This document shows, in pieces, positions 9,306-18,309 of a DNA stretch of 64,000 nt. The position numbers were made by a program, and so were the translations under genes. The notes under the pieces are model-generated. The model did not search any database. It was not told where the DNA came from and was given only the letters and a program-made list of their open reading frames with translations. The stretch is from positions 2,816,001 through 2,880,000 of the forward strand of contig NZ_JAYESJ010000001.1 in NCBI RefSeq assembly GCF_034720595.1. The letters run 5' to 3'. The DNA comes from Rhizobium sp. CC-YZS058 (GTDB lineage Bacteria > Pseudomonadota > Alphaproteobacteria > Rhizobiales > Rhizobiaceae). Position 1 is the first letter of the stretch, and each line of letters starts with the position of its first letter.

Positions 9306-10469
9306 CTATTCGAAGGTGATCTTCGGCGGCTGGCGGGCGCCTTCGCCGCGCCCTGCCCCCACCTGCTCCCAGACCTTGCGGGCGATCTCGCGATAGATTT
9401 CGGCGACGGGGCCCTCGGGCTCCAGCGCGGTCAGCGGCGTGCCGGCATCGGAGGTCTCGCGGATCTCCATCGTCAGCGGTACTTCCCCGAGGAACGGCAC
9501 GCCGATACGGTCTGCCTCCGCACGGGCGCCGCCATGGCCGAAGATGTCGTAGCGCTTGCCCGTATCCGGGGCGATGAAATAGCTCATGTTCTCGACGATG
9601 CCGAGAACCGGCACCTCGACCTTGCGGAACATGGCAAGCCCCTTGCGGGCATCGATGAGGGCGAGATCCTGGGGGGTTGACACAATGACGGCGCCGGAAA
9701 GCGGCACCTGCTGCGCCATGGTCAGCTGCGCGTCGCCGGTGCCCGGCGGCATGTCGACCACCAGGACGTCGAGCTCGCCCCAGGCGACCTCGCGCAGCAT
9801 CTGCAGGAGCGCCGACTGGATCATCGGTCCGCGCCAGATCATCGCCACCTCTTCGTCGACCAGAAAGCCCATGGACATGACCTTGAGGCCATAATTCTCC
9901 ATGGGCCGGATCATCTTGCCGTCGATCTGTTGCGGGCGGCCGGAGATCTTCAGGAGGCGCGGCATGGAGGGCCCGTAGATATCCGCATCCAGAATGCCGA
10001 CGCGCAGGCCGTTGGCCGCGAGACCCAGCGCAAGATTGGCCGATGTGGTGGACTTGCCGACCCCGCCCTTGCCGGAGGCAACAGCGATGATGGCGCCGAC
10101 GCCGGGGATGCCGGCCTTTGCCGGGCCGGCCGGGCGCTGGCCGGCGGCCGGCGGATGTGCATGGCCGTGGGCGGGTGCAGCGGCCGAGGGTCGCGGCGGC
10201 GGCGGTGTGCTGCCGGCCTTCCGATCGGCGGTCAGCGCCACCATGGCGCCCTTGACGCCCGGCATCTCCTTCACGACACGCTCGGCCGCCGCGCGCAACG
10301 GCTCCAGGTCCTTGGCCCGATCGGCGGGCACGGTGATGGAGAAATAGACCTTGGAATCGGAGATGAAGACGTCGGAGACCATCTTGAGGTCGACGATATT
10401 GCCGGTCATGTCCGGCCCGCGCACCGTTTTCAGCGCATCCATCACCGCCGCCTGCGTCACATCCGCCAT
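9306..10469 (-). CDS. apbC: Iron-sulfur cluster carrier, Mrp/ApbC/NBP35 P-loop ATPase
   Basis: Scaffold or carrier ATPase for Fe-S cluster delivery. Domains: N-terminal MIP18/DUF59 domain (about residues 5-85), a Pro/Ala/His-rich linker (88-120) and a deviant Walker A P-loop GKGGVGKS (133-140), followed by DADIYGPS and DMPPGTGD. Start is the ATG at 10469 with AAAGGG upstream; the longer frame to 10697 has no similarity. Odd point: where many Mrp proteins have a cluster-binding CxxC after NMSYF, this one reads NMSYFIAPDTGKRYD, without Cys. I believe that is frequent in rhizobial Mrp, but it weakens a simple bridging-cluster model. Confidence 0.92.
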   Translation of the reverse strand: MADVTQAAVMDALKTVRGPDMTGNIVDLKMVSDVFISDSKVYFSITVPADRAKDLEPLRAAAERVVKEMPGVKGAMVALTADRKAGSTPPPPRPSAAAPAHGHAHPPAAGQRPAGPAKAGIPGVGAIIAVASGKGGVGKSTTSANLALGLAANGLRVGILDADIYGPSMPRLLKISGRPQQIDGKMIRPMENYGLKVMSMGFLVDEEVAMIWRGPMIQSALLQMLREVAWGELDVLVVDMPPGTGDAQLTMAQQVPLSGAVIVSTPQDLALIDARKGLAMFRKVEVPVLGIVENMSYFIAPDTGKRYDIFGHGGARAEADRIGVPFLGEVPLTMEIRETSDAGTPLTALEPEGPVAEIYREIARKVWEQVGAGRGEGARQPPKITFE

Positions 10470-10970
10470 GATCAACCCTTTTTTTGATACGCCTTCAGTC
10501 TCCCCGCCGTAGATAAGCGAGCGAACGCCCTTCGCCAATCCGCCAATTGCGGTTTCGGCACGAAGAGTGCGGAGCGCGCAGAGACCGTCCACGCCGCATC
10601 GGGCAGCCGTGGCCGGGGAACTGCGAGATGGCTGAGTGACAACCAGACATGGAGAGGCCGCTCCCGCCCCGGGTGTCCGTTCATCCGGGATCACCACGAG
10701 GCGGAAAGCGGCCTGTCTTCGCGACCTTCTGGGGGCGCAGTCTTGTTTTATCAGTCCCCTCTGGACCTGTTTGTCCTCATGCAGGAAGCGTGCCAGACTG
10801 TTCGAACCCTTTAATTATGGGTTTTCGCGAGCGAAGAGCGGTGCGGCTCGTCGTATGCTCCCGCTTTTTTGTCAGTCTGCCTAAAATTTTCGCTGCGCTC
10901 TGCCGAATGCCAGTCCGGCTTGACCCGCGACCGATCGCGACTACACTTCTTACGCGAGATCTGGTGAGCG
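10470..10970. other. Divergent intergenic region, apbC / luxR-type gene
   Basis: This 501-base region separates minus-strand apbC from a plus-strand LuxR-type gene. The part from about 10740 to 10900 is visibly richer in A and T than the surroundings. Promoters for both genes must lie here, but I cannot single them out. No convincing gene, RNA or repeat is seen. Confidence 0.5.
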
Positions 10971-12062
10971 ATGACAACAGGTGTTCTGCTCGAGGACAGG
11001 ATTTACGAAGCGGCGTTTCTGCCAGACCTCTGGCCCGCCGTGCTTGATGCCTTGGCGCGGCTGATCGGAGCCGAAGGCGCCCTGCTTGCCGATCTCACCA
11101 CCGATGGAAAAACCTCGATCGCCTCTCAAGGCGTCGCCACCCTGTACGAGGACTACTTCCGCGAAGGCTGGGGGTTCGACAATGGTCGGACGAAGGCGCT
11201 GATGACGATCCGCCATGCCGGTTTCATCAGCGATGCCGCGCATTTGAGCCTGGAGTGGATGTTGGAGGAACCCGTTTATCGCGATTTCCTCTGGAGACGC
11301 GACTTCGGCTACGCCGCAGGCACGGTCATTCCCATGCCGAGCGGCGAGATCATCGCCGTCTCGGTCGACCGCAAGCGCAGCCTTGGACCGGTGGCGGCTC
11401 ATGAGCTCGACCGGCTGGATCAGATGCGCCCGCATCTCGCCCGCGCCGCGCTGGTCGCCAGTCGCCTGCAGTTCTCCCGCATCGAGGCGGCGGTGCAGGC
11501 GCTGGGCGTTGCGCAACTGCCGGCAGCCATGCTGCGGGCGGATGGGCGGGTGCTGCTCTGCAACAGCCTGTTCGGGCATCTGGAACCGCAGCTGGCGATC
11601 GGCGCGCAGGATCGACTGCTCTTCTCTCAGCCTGGCGCGCAGAAAATCTTCGACCGGCTGGTCGCCGAGGCGCGGGCGCAGCCAGGGCAGGTCCGCTCCT
11701 TTCCCGTCTCGGCCGGCGATCGTCTTCCGCCGGCAGTTCTGCATCTCGTGCCGATCCGGGGGGCAGCGCGCGATCTGTTCTTCCAGGCGCGGTTCCTGCT
11801 TCTGGCAACCCCGGTCGGGCGGTCCGGCGCGCCCGCAGATGATGTAATCCAGGGCCTGTTCGACCTTACCCCCGGCGAAGCGCGGGTGGCGGGACTGATT
11901 GCGAAGGGAAGCACGGTCAAGGGCGCAGCGGCCACGCTCGATCTCAGCGTCGAGACGATCCGCACCTATGTGAAGTCGTTCCTCGGCAAGGCCGGCATGC
12001 ACCGCCAGTCGGAATTCGTGGCGGCCATGCGCTCCGTCCGCCGGATCGACGACGACGCGTGA
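10971..12062 (+). CDS. LuxR-family (GerE-type HTH) transcriptional regulator
   Basis: The 363-residue protein has a C-terminal LuxR/GerE helix-turn-helix (about residues 296-352: DLTPGEARVAGLIAKGSTVK, then SVETIRTYVKSFLGKAG). The first 290 residues have no recognised signal domain; there is a PAS-like segment in the middle (AAMLRADGRVLLCNSLFGHL). It is a different type from the two regulators downstream and converges with them, ends 56 bases apart. No synthase or sensor kinase gene is nearby, so the signal is unknown. Start ATG at 10971 is preceded by a weak GGTGAG site. Confidence 0.82.
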   Translation: MTTGVLLEDRIYEAAFLPDLWPAVLDALARLIGAEGALLADLTTDGKTSIASQGVATLYEDYFREGWGFDNGRTKALMTIRHAGFISDAAHLSLEWMLEEPVYRDFLWRRDFGYAAGTVIPMPSGEIIAVSVDRKRSLGPVAAHELDRLDQMRPHLARAALVASRLQFSRIEAAVQALGVAQLPAAMLRADGRVLLCNSLFGHLEPQLAIGAQDRLLFSQPGAQKIFDRLVAEARAQPGQVRSFPVSAGDRLPPAVLHLVPIRGAARDLFFQARFLLLATPVGRSGAPADDVIQGLFDLTPGEARVAGLIAKGSTVKGAAATLDLSVETIRTYVKSFLGKAGMHRQSEFVAAMRSVRRIDDDA

Positions 12063-12118
12063 CGCAGCGTGGCAGGGCAAGGAGCGGCACCGGCGCCAAA
12101 GGCTTCAGCCGCCAAGCC

Positions 12119-13009
12119 TCAGCTGATCAGCCCGCGCCGCAGCGCCTTCACCACGGCCTGCGTGCGATTCACCGCGTTCAGCTTCTTCGTCACGTGGTTG
12201 AGATAATGGTTCACCGTATGCTCGGACAGGCCGAGAATGCCGGCGATTTCGGCGCTGGTCTTGCCGGCTGCCGTCCAGTTCAGACACTGGATCTCGCGTT
12301 CGGACAGGGTGACCTCGCTCTCGCGCCAGAAGGCACCGATCTCGGTCAGGCGATTGTAGATATAGATCGCCACCATCTGCAGCTCCATCATCTCGGTCAT
12401 GGAGATGTCGCGCTGCTGGCCCATCAGGATCATCGCCGCACGGGTGCCATCGGCATTGTGGACGGGGAAGTAGGCGACCTGATCCACCTGGTGGCGGCCG
12501 GATACCTCGACATGCTGGGCAGCCTCGGCGGGGCGCGTCGTTTCCCGGCTCCACTCTTCCCGCGTCAGGAAGAACGGCGTCGTGGTGGTGCGCAGGCGGC
12601 GGAAGCCGGCGCTGTGCTGAAGGAGATGGCTGTCGTCGAAATTGGCCAGCATCTCCTTCGGCAGGTTGGATACGATGGACGTGTCGGAGAGCTTGGCGAC
12701 TTCGATCGGCGGAATGAGGCAGATCATGAAATGGCGGAAGCCATGGTCTTCCGTCATGCGCCGGAGATAGCGCACCACGTCGAACTGGGTCTGGAGCCCG
12801 GCAATGTCGGCGGCCAGATCGGCCTCGCCCAGGTCGAGCGCGTCTCTCGCCTCCGGCAGGTCCGGCGTGTCCGTGTCCGGCGTGTCCATCTCCTCCACCC
12901 TGCTCTGCACAGGCAAGGCCTGGCCGGTCTCCTGTGGATCGTCCAGACCCGTCGCCTGGCGGGTGTCACTTTCCTGCTCCGCCGTGCGGCCGTCCTGCGT
13001 GCTGGTCAC
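12119..13009 (-). CDS. LuxR-type regulator, second of a coupled tandem pair
   Basis: The 296-residue product ends in a GerE helix-turn-helix (TLSEREIQCLNWTAAGKTS ... LGLSEHTVNHYLNHVTKKL). It has an autoinducer-domain-like middle (about residues 60-220) and an extra acidic N-terminus with DTPDTDTPD. The start is fixed by a GTGA overlap: the GTG at 13009 shares bases with the TGA of the upstream regulator, a sign of translational coupling. Its HTH is closely similar to that of the upstream gene, so the two look like a tandem duplication. No luxI-type gene is in the window. A heteromeric pair is possible but not shown. Confidence 0.83.
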   Translation of the reverse strand: MTSTQDGRTAEQESDTRQATGLDDPQETGQALPVQSRVEEMDTPDTDTPDLPEARDALDLGEADLAADIAGLQTQFDVVRYLRRMTEDHGFRHFMICLIPPIEVAKLSDTSIVSNLPKEMLANFDDSHLLQHSAGFRRLRTTTTPFFLTREEWSRETTRPAEAAQHVEVSGRHQVDQVAYFPVHNADGTRAAMILMGQQRDISMTEMMELQMVAIYIYNRLTEIGAFWRESEVTLSEREIQCLNWTAAGKTSAEIAGILGLSEHTVNHYLNHVTKKLNAVNRTQAVVKALRRGLIS

Positions 13010-13743
13010 CCGATCAACCCGGCCCGAATGGCCTTCGCGACCGTCTGGACGCGATTGACCGAGTCGAGCTTGCGCGTCGCGCGGTTGAGATAGTGATTCA
13101 CGGTATATTCCGAAAGCTGGAGGATCTGCGCCATCTCCACCGTCGTCTTGCCGGCAGCGGCCCAGTGCAGACATTCGATCTCCCGGCGCGACAGGCTGGC
13201 TGCCGACCGCGGCGCCTTGTTGCGCACCTCGCTCAGGCGATCGAACAGCGTGACGGCCGCATAGGTGATCATGGCGAGTTCGCGCTGGTCGACGACCGGG
13301 CGATCGCCGGATAAGGCCACGGCCCCGCAGCGCCCGACATTGTCGTGCACCGGCACATAGACGCCGCGCGGCATGCTGCGCTGCTTGAACAGTGTTCCGA
13401 CCAGGAGCGAGCGCGGGCTTCGGCGGCGACGCATCTCGGTCTCGACATCGAAGGTGAAAGGGAGCGTGCTTTTGTGCAGGTGCTCGACCACGGGGCTGTC
13501 GATCAGCATGCCGGCCGCATCGTAATCGGAGATGATCGCGTCCGGCCAGTTGCTCATGATGACATGTTCGGCAAAGCGCCTGGCCGACCGGGGCGGGACG
13601 CTCATGACGAGAAAGGCTTTGAACCCGAAGACCGAGCACACCCGCTGGAACGCCGCATGGATGCGCTGTTCGGTCCCCAGATCAGTCCCGATCACATCTT
13701 CGGCGAGCGGGCGGATCGCAGCCTCGTTCAGGCCGATACCCAT
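13006..13743 (-). CDS. LuxR-type regulator, first of a coupled tandem pair
   Basis: This 245-residue protein has the LuxR solo layout: an N-terminal ligand-domain-like part (about 20-165) and a C-terminal HTH (SLSRREIECLHWAAAGKTTV ... LQLSEYTVNHYLNRATRKL). ATG at 13743 has GGGAGA six bases ahead; an adjacent GTG at 13746 is less well placed. The stop overlaps the GTG start of its paralogue. Upstream lies a 228-base divergent region shared with a nucleoside hydrolase gene. Whether the N-terminal domain still binds an acyl-homoserine lactone cannot be judged by eye. Confidence 0.83.
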   Translation of the reverse strand: MGIGLNEAAIRPLAEDVIGTDLGTEQRIHAAFQRVCSVFGFKAFLVMSVPPRSARRFAEHVIMSNWPDAIISDYDAAGMLIDSPVVEHLHKSTLPFTFDVETEMRRRRSPRSLLVGTLFKQRSMPRGVYVPVHDNVGRCGAVALSGDRPVVDQRELAMITYAAVTLFDRLSEVRNKAPRSAASLSRREIECLHWAAAGKTTVEMAQILQLSEYTVNHYLNRATRKLDSVNRVQTVAKAIRAGLIG

Positions 13744-13971
13744 CACAATCTCCCATTTTCATCAACGGTGGATCTGTCCGCATGGCGGAAGCAGGATGCT
13801 GGCGCTACGCTACAGGTATGACGAATGCGCGTCCAGAACAGTGACGTCATTAATCCTCACCTTTCGCAAGACCGGCTGCCGTCTCCGATCCGCTCGCAGA
13901 GTACACGCCCTTGCCGGTCCTTGCCCAGCCAAGGTAAGTTTCTGACTTTATCCTACATAAGGAACATAAAT

Positions 13972-14922
13972 GTGAAGAGATCGATTATTATCGACACGGA
14001 CCCTTCTCCCGACGACGCCGTCGCCTTTTTGATGGCGCTCGGATCCCCGGAGGAGATCGAGCTTTTGGCGATTACGACCGTCGGCGGAAACGTGCCGCTT
14101 CGCTACACGACGCGCAACGCGCTGATGGCGCTGGAGCTCGCCGGCCGGCAGCGGGATGTTCCGGTCTATGCAGGGGCAGAAGGGCCGCTGGTGCGAAGCC
14201 TGGCGACCGCGGAATATGTGCACGGCGCCACCGGCTTCGAAGGCTTTCCGCTCCCCGATCCCGTGACGCAAGCCGGGAGCGGGTTCGCCGCCGACCGGAT
14301 CGTCGAGCTGGTCATGAGCCGTCCCGCAGGCACGGTCACGCTCTGCTGCCTCGCACCGCTGACGAACATTGCCCTGGCGCTGGCGCGCGAGCCGGAACTG
14401 GCTTCCCGGCTCGCGGGCATCGTGCTGATGGGCGGTGCCCGCTCGGAGGGCGGCAACATCACCCCGGCAGCCGAATACAACATCTATGTCGATCCGGAGG
14501 CGGCGAAACGGGTGTTCGACTGTGGGGCGCCGCTCGTGATGATTCCGCTCGATTGCACGCACAAGGCGCTGACCACCAGACGCCGCATGGAGCGGCTGCG
14601 CGCCGTCGGCCTGCCGCATATGGAGGCCTTCTATCACCTGCTTGTCTTCAACAAGCGTTTCGACGAGGAAAGCTGGAGCAAGGATGGCGGCCCGCTGCAC
14701 GATCCGACAGTCACTGCCTATCTGTTGAAGCCGGAGCTTTTTGCCGGACGGCAGGTCAATGTGGAGATCAGCTGCGATGCGCTCACGCGTGGGATGACCG
14801 TGGTCGACTGGAACGCGGTCACGGATCGGCCGAAGAATGCGCTGGTGCTGACGGAGATCGATGCGGAGGGCTATTTCGACCTGGTGATCGAACGCCTGGC
14901 CGCAGCCGCACGCCCGCGCTGA
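13972..14922 (+). CDS. Nucleoside hydrolase (inosine-uridine preferring type)
   Basis: Ca2+-dependent N-ribohydrolase that splits ribonucleosides into base and ribose. The N-terminal metal motif is present as DTDPSPDDA (residues 8-16; the usual form is DTDPGxDDA, so Gly is replaced by Ser), with further family segments LAPLTNIALAL, MGGARSEGGNITPAAEYN and the C-terminal HDPTVTAYLL. The product is 316 residues, the normal length. Start is GTG at 13972 with AAGGA eight bases upstream; the frame is open earlier but without similarity. It is convergent with the iclR-type gene (25-base gap) and divergent from the LuxR pair. Confidence 0.9.
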   Translation: MKRSIIIDTDPSPDDAVAFLMALGSPEEIELLAITTVGGNVPLRYTTRNALMALELAGRQRDVPVYAGAEGPLVRSLATAEYVHGATGFEGFPLPDPVTQAGSGFAADRIVELVMSRPAGTVTLCCLAPLTNIALALAREPELASRLAGIVLMGGARSEGGNITPAAEYNIYVDPEAAKRVFDCGAPLVMIPLDCTHKALTTRRRMERLRAVGLPHMEAFYHLLVFNKRFDEESWSKDGGPLHDPTVTAYLLKPELFAGRQVNVEISCDALTRGMTVVDWNAVTDRPKNALVLTEIDAEGYFDLVIERLAAAARPR

Positions 14923-14947
14923 AGCGCCGGATGCCTGCAGCGGGTGC

Positions 14948-15775
14948 TCAATCCCGTGCCGCGTGCGGATCCGGCGCGCGTGGCGCCATGCGGACCGCGA
15001 CATCCTCGGCGATCGCCCGGGCGGTGTTGAGCACGAGAGGCGACCAGGCTTCGAGCTGCGCCATGCTGATCCGGTAAGCGGGCCCCGTCACCGACACGCC
15101 GCCGACGAGGCTTCGATCGGCATTGGCAAGCGGGGCAGCCACGCAGCGAATATCCGTCTCGTGCTCCTCCTCGTCGAAGGCGACGCCACGTGTGGACACC
15201 CGGTCGAGATCGGCAAGCAGCGAGGCGGCCGAGAGATGGGTGCGCGGCGTGAAGGCGCGATAGGAGATCTGCTCGGCAATACTGACCTGCCTGGCGCGTG
15301 GCAGGGCGGTCAGGGCCGCCTTGCCGAGCCCGGTGCAATAGACCGGCGAGGTCTTGCCCACCTGGCTTTCCATCCGCACCGTCTGGCGGCTTTCCACCTT
15401 GTCGATGTAGACGATCTCCGCACCGCGCAGCAGGCCGAGATGAACGGTCTCCAGCGTTTCCGCATGAAGCCGCGCCAGATGCGGCGCGGCCACTGTCCGC
15501 AGGTCATTGCGCGCCCAGGCCTTATGAGCGAAACTGAGCAGGCGCAGGCCAGGCTCGTAGGCAAGGTCGCTGCGCTGGGTGAGGAGACCTTCCTGAACGA
15601 GGTGAGAGAGCTGGCGGTGCAGCGTGCCGCGCGGCTGGCCGGTCATGGCGAGGATTTCGGTGAAGCGCAGCGGTTGATCGGCCATCACAACGGCGTCGAG
15701 CAGGCTTATCGCCTTCCCCAGGGTTCCGGTCGAACCCACTGCCTCCAGCGGCTGTGCCGGTCTCTCGTCGTCCAT
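14948..15775 (-). CDS. IclR-family regulator of the adjacent sugar acid operon
   Basis: DNA-binding repressor or activator with a small-molecule effector domain. The 275-residue product (ATG at 15775) has an N-terminal winged HTH (about 15-75: GKAISLLDAVVM ... EILAMTGQPRGTLHRQLSHL) and the C-terminal IclR effector domain with GKAALTALP and the EEHETDIRCVAAPL segment. It is transcribed away from the dgo-type operon across a 155-base region that carries a perfect inverted repeat, the usual arrangement for an IclR regulator and its target. The effector is probably a galactonate or KDGal derivative, by context only. Confidence 0.9.
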   Translation of the reverse strand: MDDERPAQPLEAVGSTGTLGKAISLLDAVVMADQPLRFTEILAMTGQPRGTLHRQLSHLVQEGLLTQRSDLAYEPGLRLLSFAHKAWARNDLRTVAAPHLARLHAETLETVHLGLLRGAEIVYIDKVESRQTVRMESQVGKTSPVYCTGLGKAALTALPRARQVSIAEQISYRAFTPRTHLSAASLLADLDRVSTRGVAFDEEEHETDIRCVAAPLANADRSLVGGVSVTGPAYRISMAQLEAWSPLVLNTARAIAEDVAVRMAPRAPDPHAARD

Positions 15776-15865
15776 CGCCTGCCCCGCTCTGTGTTGCCGT
15801 TCGCTTCCGATCCACGCTTGACACTGGCGCGAACGACAGAGGATAATTCCAGATAATAAACACAT

Positions 15866-15882
15866 GTTCCATTATTTGGAAC
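15866..15882. promoter_or_regulatory. Predicted IclR operator, GTTCCA-N5-TGGAAC
   Basis: A perfect 6-base inverted repeat with a TTATT spacer lies between the divergent iclR-type gene and the SDR gene. IclR-family proteins typically bind such short TTCCA/TGGAA palindromes. It is 49 bases before the SDR start and 91 before the regulator start, so one site could control both directions. Confidence 0.6.
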
Positions 15883-15930
15883 CCCACCGCCGATCACTCA
15901 GGTTTCGGCAGACAGGATGACGCCGGTTCC

Positions 15931-16698
15931 ATGCCCGCCCCCTCCGCTTCTTTCCCGGATCTGCAGGATCGTGGCGTGCTGATCACCGGCGGCGCGTCCG
16001 GCATCGGCGCGGCACTGGTCGAGGGCTTTGCGCGCCAGGGGGCCCGCGTCGCCTTCATCGACCGCGCCGTCGAGGCGGGGGAGGCGCTGGCGGCAGGGCT
16101 GGGGGGAACGCTGCGCCACGACCCGCTCTTCCTTGCCGGCGACCTGACCGACATTGCCACGATCGAGCGTCTGGTCGCCGAAGCGGCGGACCGGCTCGGC
16201 GGCCTCGGCGTGCTCGTCAACAATGCCGCGCGCGACGACCGCCATGTCTTCGGCCAGACGAGCCTTGCGGAGTGGGACGAGAGCCAGGCGATCAATCTCC
16301 GGCCGCTCTTCTTCACGAGCCAGGCGGCCGCCCCGCATCTGGTGCGAACGCGCGGCGCCATCGTCAATTTCTCCTCGATCGCCTTTCTGCTGAACATGGG
16401 CGAAATGCCGGCCTATGCGGCGGCGAAAGCCGGCATCATCGGCCTGACCAAGTCGCTCGCCGGCCGGCTCGGCCCGGACGGCGTGCGGGTCAACGCGATC
16501 CTTCCCGGCATGGTGCTGACCGAACGCCAGAAGGCGCTGTGGCTGACCGAGGACAAGATTGCGGCCATGCAGGCACGCCAGTGCCTGAAGGTGACGCTGC
16601 TTCCCGACGATCTTGTCGGCCCCTGCCTGTTTCTTGCCTCCGACAGCGCGGCGGGAATCACGGCCCAAACCCTGATCGTCGACGGAGGCGCCTTGTGA
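15931..16698 (+). CDS. SDR-family oxidoreductase, probable galactose 1-dehydrogenase
   Basis: Short-chain dehydrogenase, 255 residues, with the cofactor motif TGGASGIGAAL (about 19-29), NNAA (about 97-100), catalytic Ser in NFSSIAF and the YAAAK motif (Tyr and Lys). It opens an operon whose other members make a complete galactonate route, so oxidation of D-galactose (or L-arabinose / D-fucose) to the lactone is the most likely reaction. The family as such does not fix substrate. It ends in a GTGA overlap with dgoK. Confidence 0.82.
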   Translation: MPAPSASFPDLQDRGVLITGGASGIGAALVEGFARQGARVAFIDRAVEAGEALAAGLGGTLRHDPLFLAGDLTDIATIERLVAEAADRLGGLGVLVNNAARDDRHVFGQTSLAEWDESQAINLRPLFFTSQAAAPHLVRTRGAIVNFSSIAFLLNMGEMPAYAAAKAGIIGLTKSLAGRLGPDGVRVNAILPGMVLTERQKALWLTEDKIAAMQARQCLKVTLLPDDLVGPCLFLASDSAAGITAQTLIVDGGAL

Positions 16699-17621
16699 CC
16701 CTTTCTTCCCCATCTCCTGCCTATGCCGCCGTCGACTGGGGCACCACGAGCTTCCGCCTCTGGCTGATCGCCGGCACGGGCGAGATCCTGGGCGAGCGAC
16801 GCTCGCAGGAGGGCATGACGACCGCCGCCAAGAGCGGCTTCGCGCCGATCCTGAACGCACATCTCTCCGCGCTCGGCGCGGGTGCGGATCTTCCGGTGAT
16901 GATCTGCGGCATGGCCGGCGCCCGGCAGGGCTGGGTCGAGGCCGGCTATCTCGATGTGCCCGCCGCGCTGGGGAATTGTATCGGCCAGGCCGTGCGCGTG
17001 CCGGGTGAAGGCCGCGATGTCCGCATACTTCCCGGTCTCGCCCAGCGCGATGCCGACCGGCCCGATGTGATGCGCGGCGAAGAGACACAGCTTCTGGGCG
17101 CGCTCGGCGACGCGCAGGGCAGCCACCTCGTCTGCATGCCGGGCACTCATTCCAAATGGGTGCGGGTCGAAGACGGCCGGGTCACCGGCTTCTCGACGTT
17201 CATGAGCGGCGAGCTCTTCGACGTTCTGTCGAAGCAGTCGATCCTCTCGCATGCCGTTGCCGATGCTGCCCCCTTCGACGGCACCCATGAGGCCTTCCGC
17301 ACCGCTATTGCCGAGGCGGCGGCGCATCCGGCACTTGCCACCAACCTGTTCTTCACCGTGCGCTCCGGCCAGCTGCTGCATGGCTATGACGCAACGCGCT
17401 CCAAGGCGCGGCTCTCCGGCCTGACGATCGGCCTGGAGATCGCCGGGGCGCTGGCCAGCACCGCGCCCGGCACCAAGGTGAGCCTCGTGGCTTCCGGACC
17501 GCTCGCCGCGCTCTACGGCGCCGCCCTGCAGGCCGCCGGGCTCAGCCCGACCCTGATCGACGCCGATCTCGCCGTTCGCGACGGCCTGGCTCTGGCCGCC
17601 CGCACGGTCTGGCCCGCCTGA
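16695..17621 (+). CDS. dgoK: 2-dehydro-3-deoxygalactonokinase
   Basis: Phosphorylates 2-keto-3-deoxy-D-galactonate at C6. The 308-residue product starts at the GTG at 16695, which overlaps the SDR stop (GTGA). The N-terminus AAVDWGTTSFRLWLI is the phosphate-1 motif of the DgoK family; further family segments are GMAGARQGWVEAGY, MRGEETQLLGAL and CMPGTHSKWV. Length matches E. coli DgoK closely. Next gene begins 46 bases later. Confidence 0.95.
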   Translation: MTLSSPSPAYAAVDWGTTSFRLWLIAGTGEILGERRSQEGMTTAAKSGFAPILNAHLSALGAGADLPVMICGMAGARQGWVEAGYLDVPAALGNCIGQAVRVPGEGRDVRILPGLAQRDADRPDVMRGEETQLLGALGDAQGSHLVCMPGTHSKWVRVEDGRVTGFSTFMSGELFDVLSKQSILSHAVADAAPFDGTHEAFRTAIAEAAAHPALATNLFFTVRSGQLLHGYDATRSKARLSGLTIGLEIAGALASTAPGTKVSLVASGPLAALYGAALQAAGLSPTLIDADLAVRDGLALAARTVWPA

Positions 17622-17667
17622 CCCTTCCATGATCATGCCGCCTTAAGCGGCCCCAAGGACAAAAGAC

Positions 17668-18309
17668 ATGACCCGCATCCCCTTCCCCACCATGAAATAT
17701 CCGCTGATCGCCATCCTGCGCGGCCTGAAGCCGGAAGAAACGGAGGCGGCGATCGCCGCGCTCGTCGAGGCGGGCCTGCGCGCGATCGAGATTCCGCTCA
17801 ACTCCCCCGATCCGTTCCGCTCGATCGAGATCGCGGTCAAATGCGCGCCGGCCGACGCGCTGATCGGCGCCGGCACGGTGCTGACGAAGGAGCAGGTGGA
17901 GCGACTGGAGGGCGCCGGCGGCCGTCTGTTCGTCAGCCCGAACGTCGATACCGCCGTGATCGCCCATGCGGCGCAAAAGGGCATGGTGACCATGCCCGGC
18001 GTCTTTACACCGACCGAGGCGCTTGCCGCTGCGGCCGCCGGCGCGACGGGGCTCAAATTCTTCCCCGCCAGCGTGCTTGGGCCCTCCGGCATTTCCGCCA
18101 TTCGCGCCGTGCTGCCGACCGATCTCGAAATCGCCGCCGTGGGCGGCGTCTCGGAGACGAGCTTCGCGGATTATGCCAAGATCGGCATCAAGAGCTATGG
18201 CCTCGGCTCCAGCCTCTACAAGCCCGGCATGAGCGCAGCCGAAATCGGTGCCCGCGCCCAAGCCACCGTGAAGGCCTATGATGCAGTCTATTATGGAGCG
18301 TCCGCATGA
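17668..18309 (+). CDS. dgoA: 2-dehydro-3-deoxy-6-phosphogalactonate aldolase
   Basis: Class I aldolase that splits KDPGal into pyruvate and glyceraldehyde-3-phosphate. The 213-residue product has R18 in AILRGL, the catalytic Glu E41 (IEIPLNSP) and the Schiff-base Lys K130 in GLKFFPAS; spacing matches E. coli DgoA with an offset of four. The NSP rather than TxP after EIPL is typical of the galacto branch as opposed to the gluco (Eda) branch. Its TGA overlaps the next ATG (ATGA). Confidence 0.95.
   Translation: MTRIPFPTMKYPLIAILRGLKPEETEAAIAALVEAGLRAIEIPLNSPDPFRSIEIAVKCAPADALIGAGTVLTKEQVERLEGAGGRLFVSPNVDTAVIAHAAQKGMVTMPGVFTPTEALAAAAAGATGLKFFPASVLGPSGISAIRAVLPTDLEIAAVGGVSETSFADYAKIGIKSYGLGSSLYKPGMSAAEIGARAQATVKAYDAVYYGASA

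Noticed and set aside
12119..13743. VisN/VisR motility regulators
   Set aside because: Tandem LuxR-type layout fits, but there are no flagellar or chemotaxis genes nearby and I cannot match VisN/VisR-specific sequence by eye.
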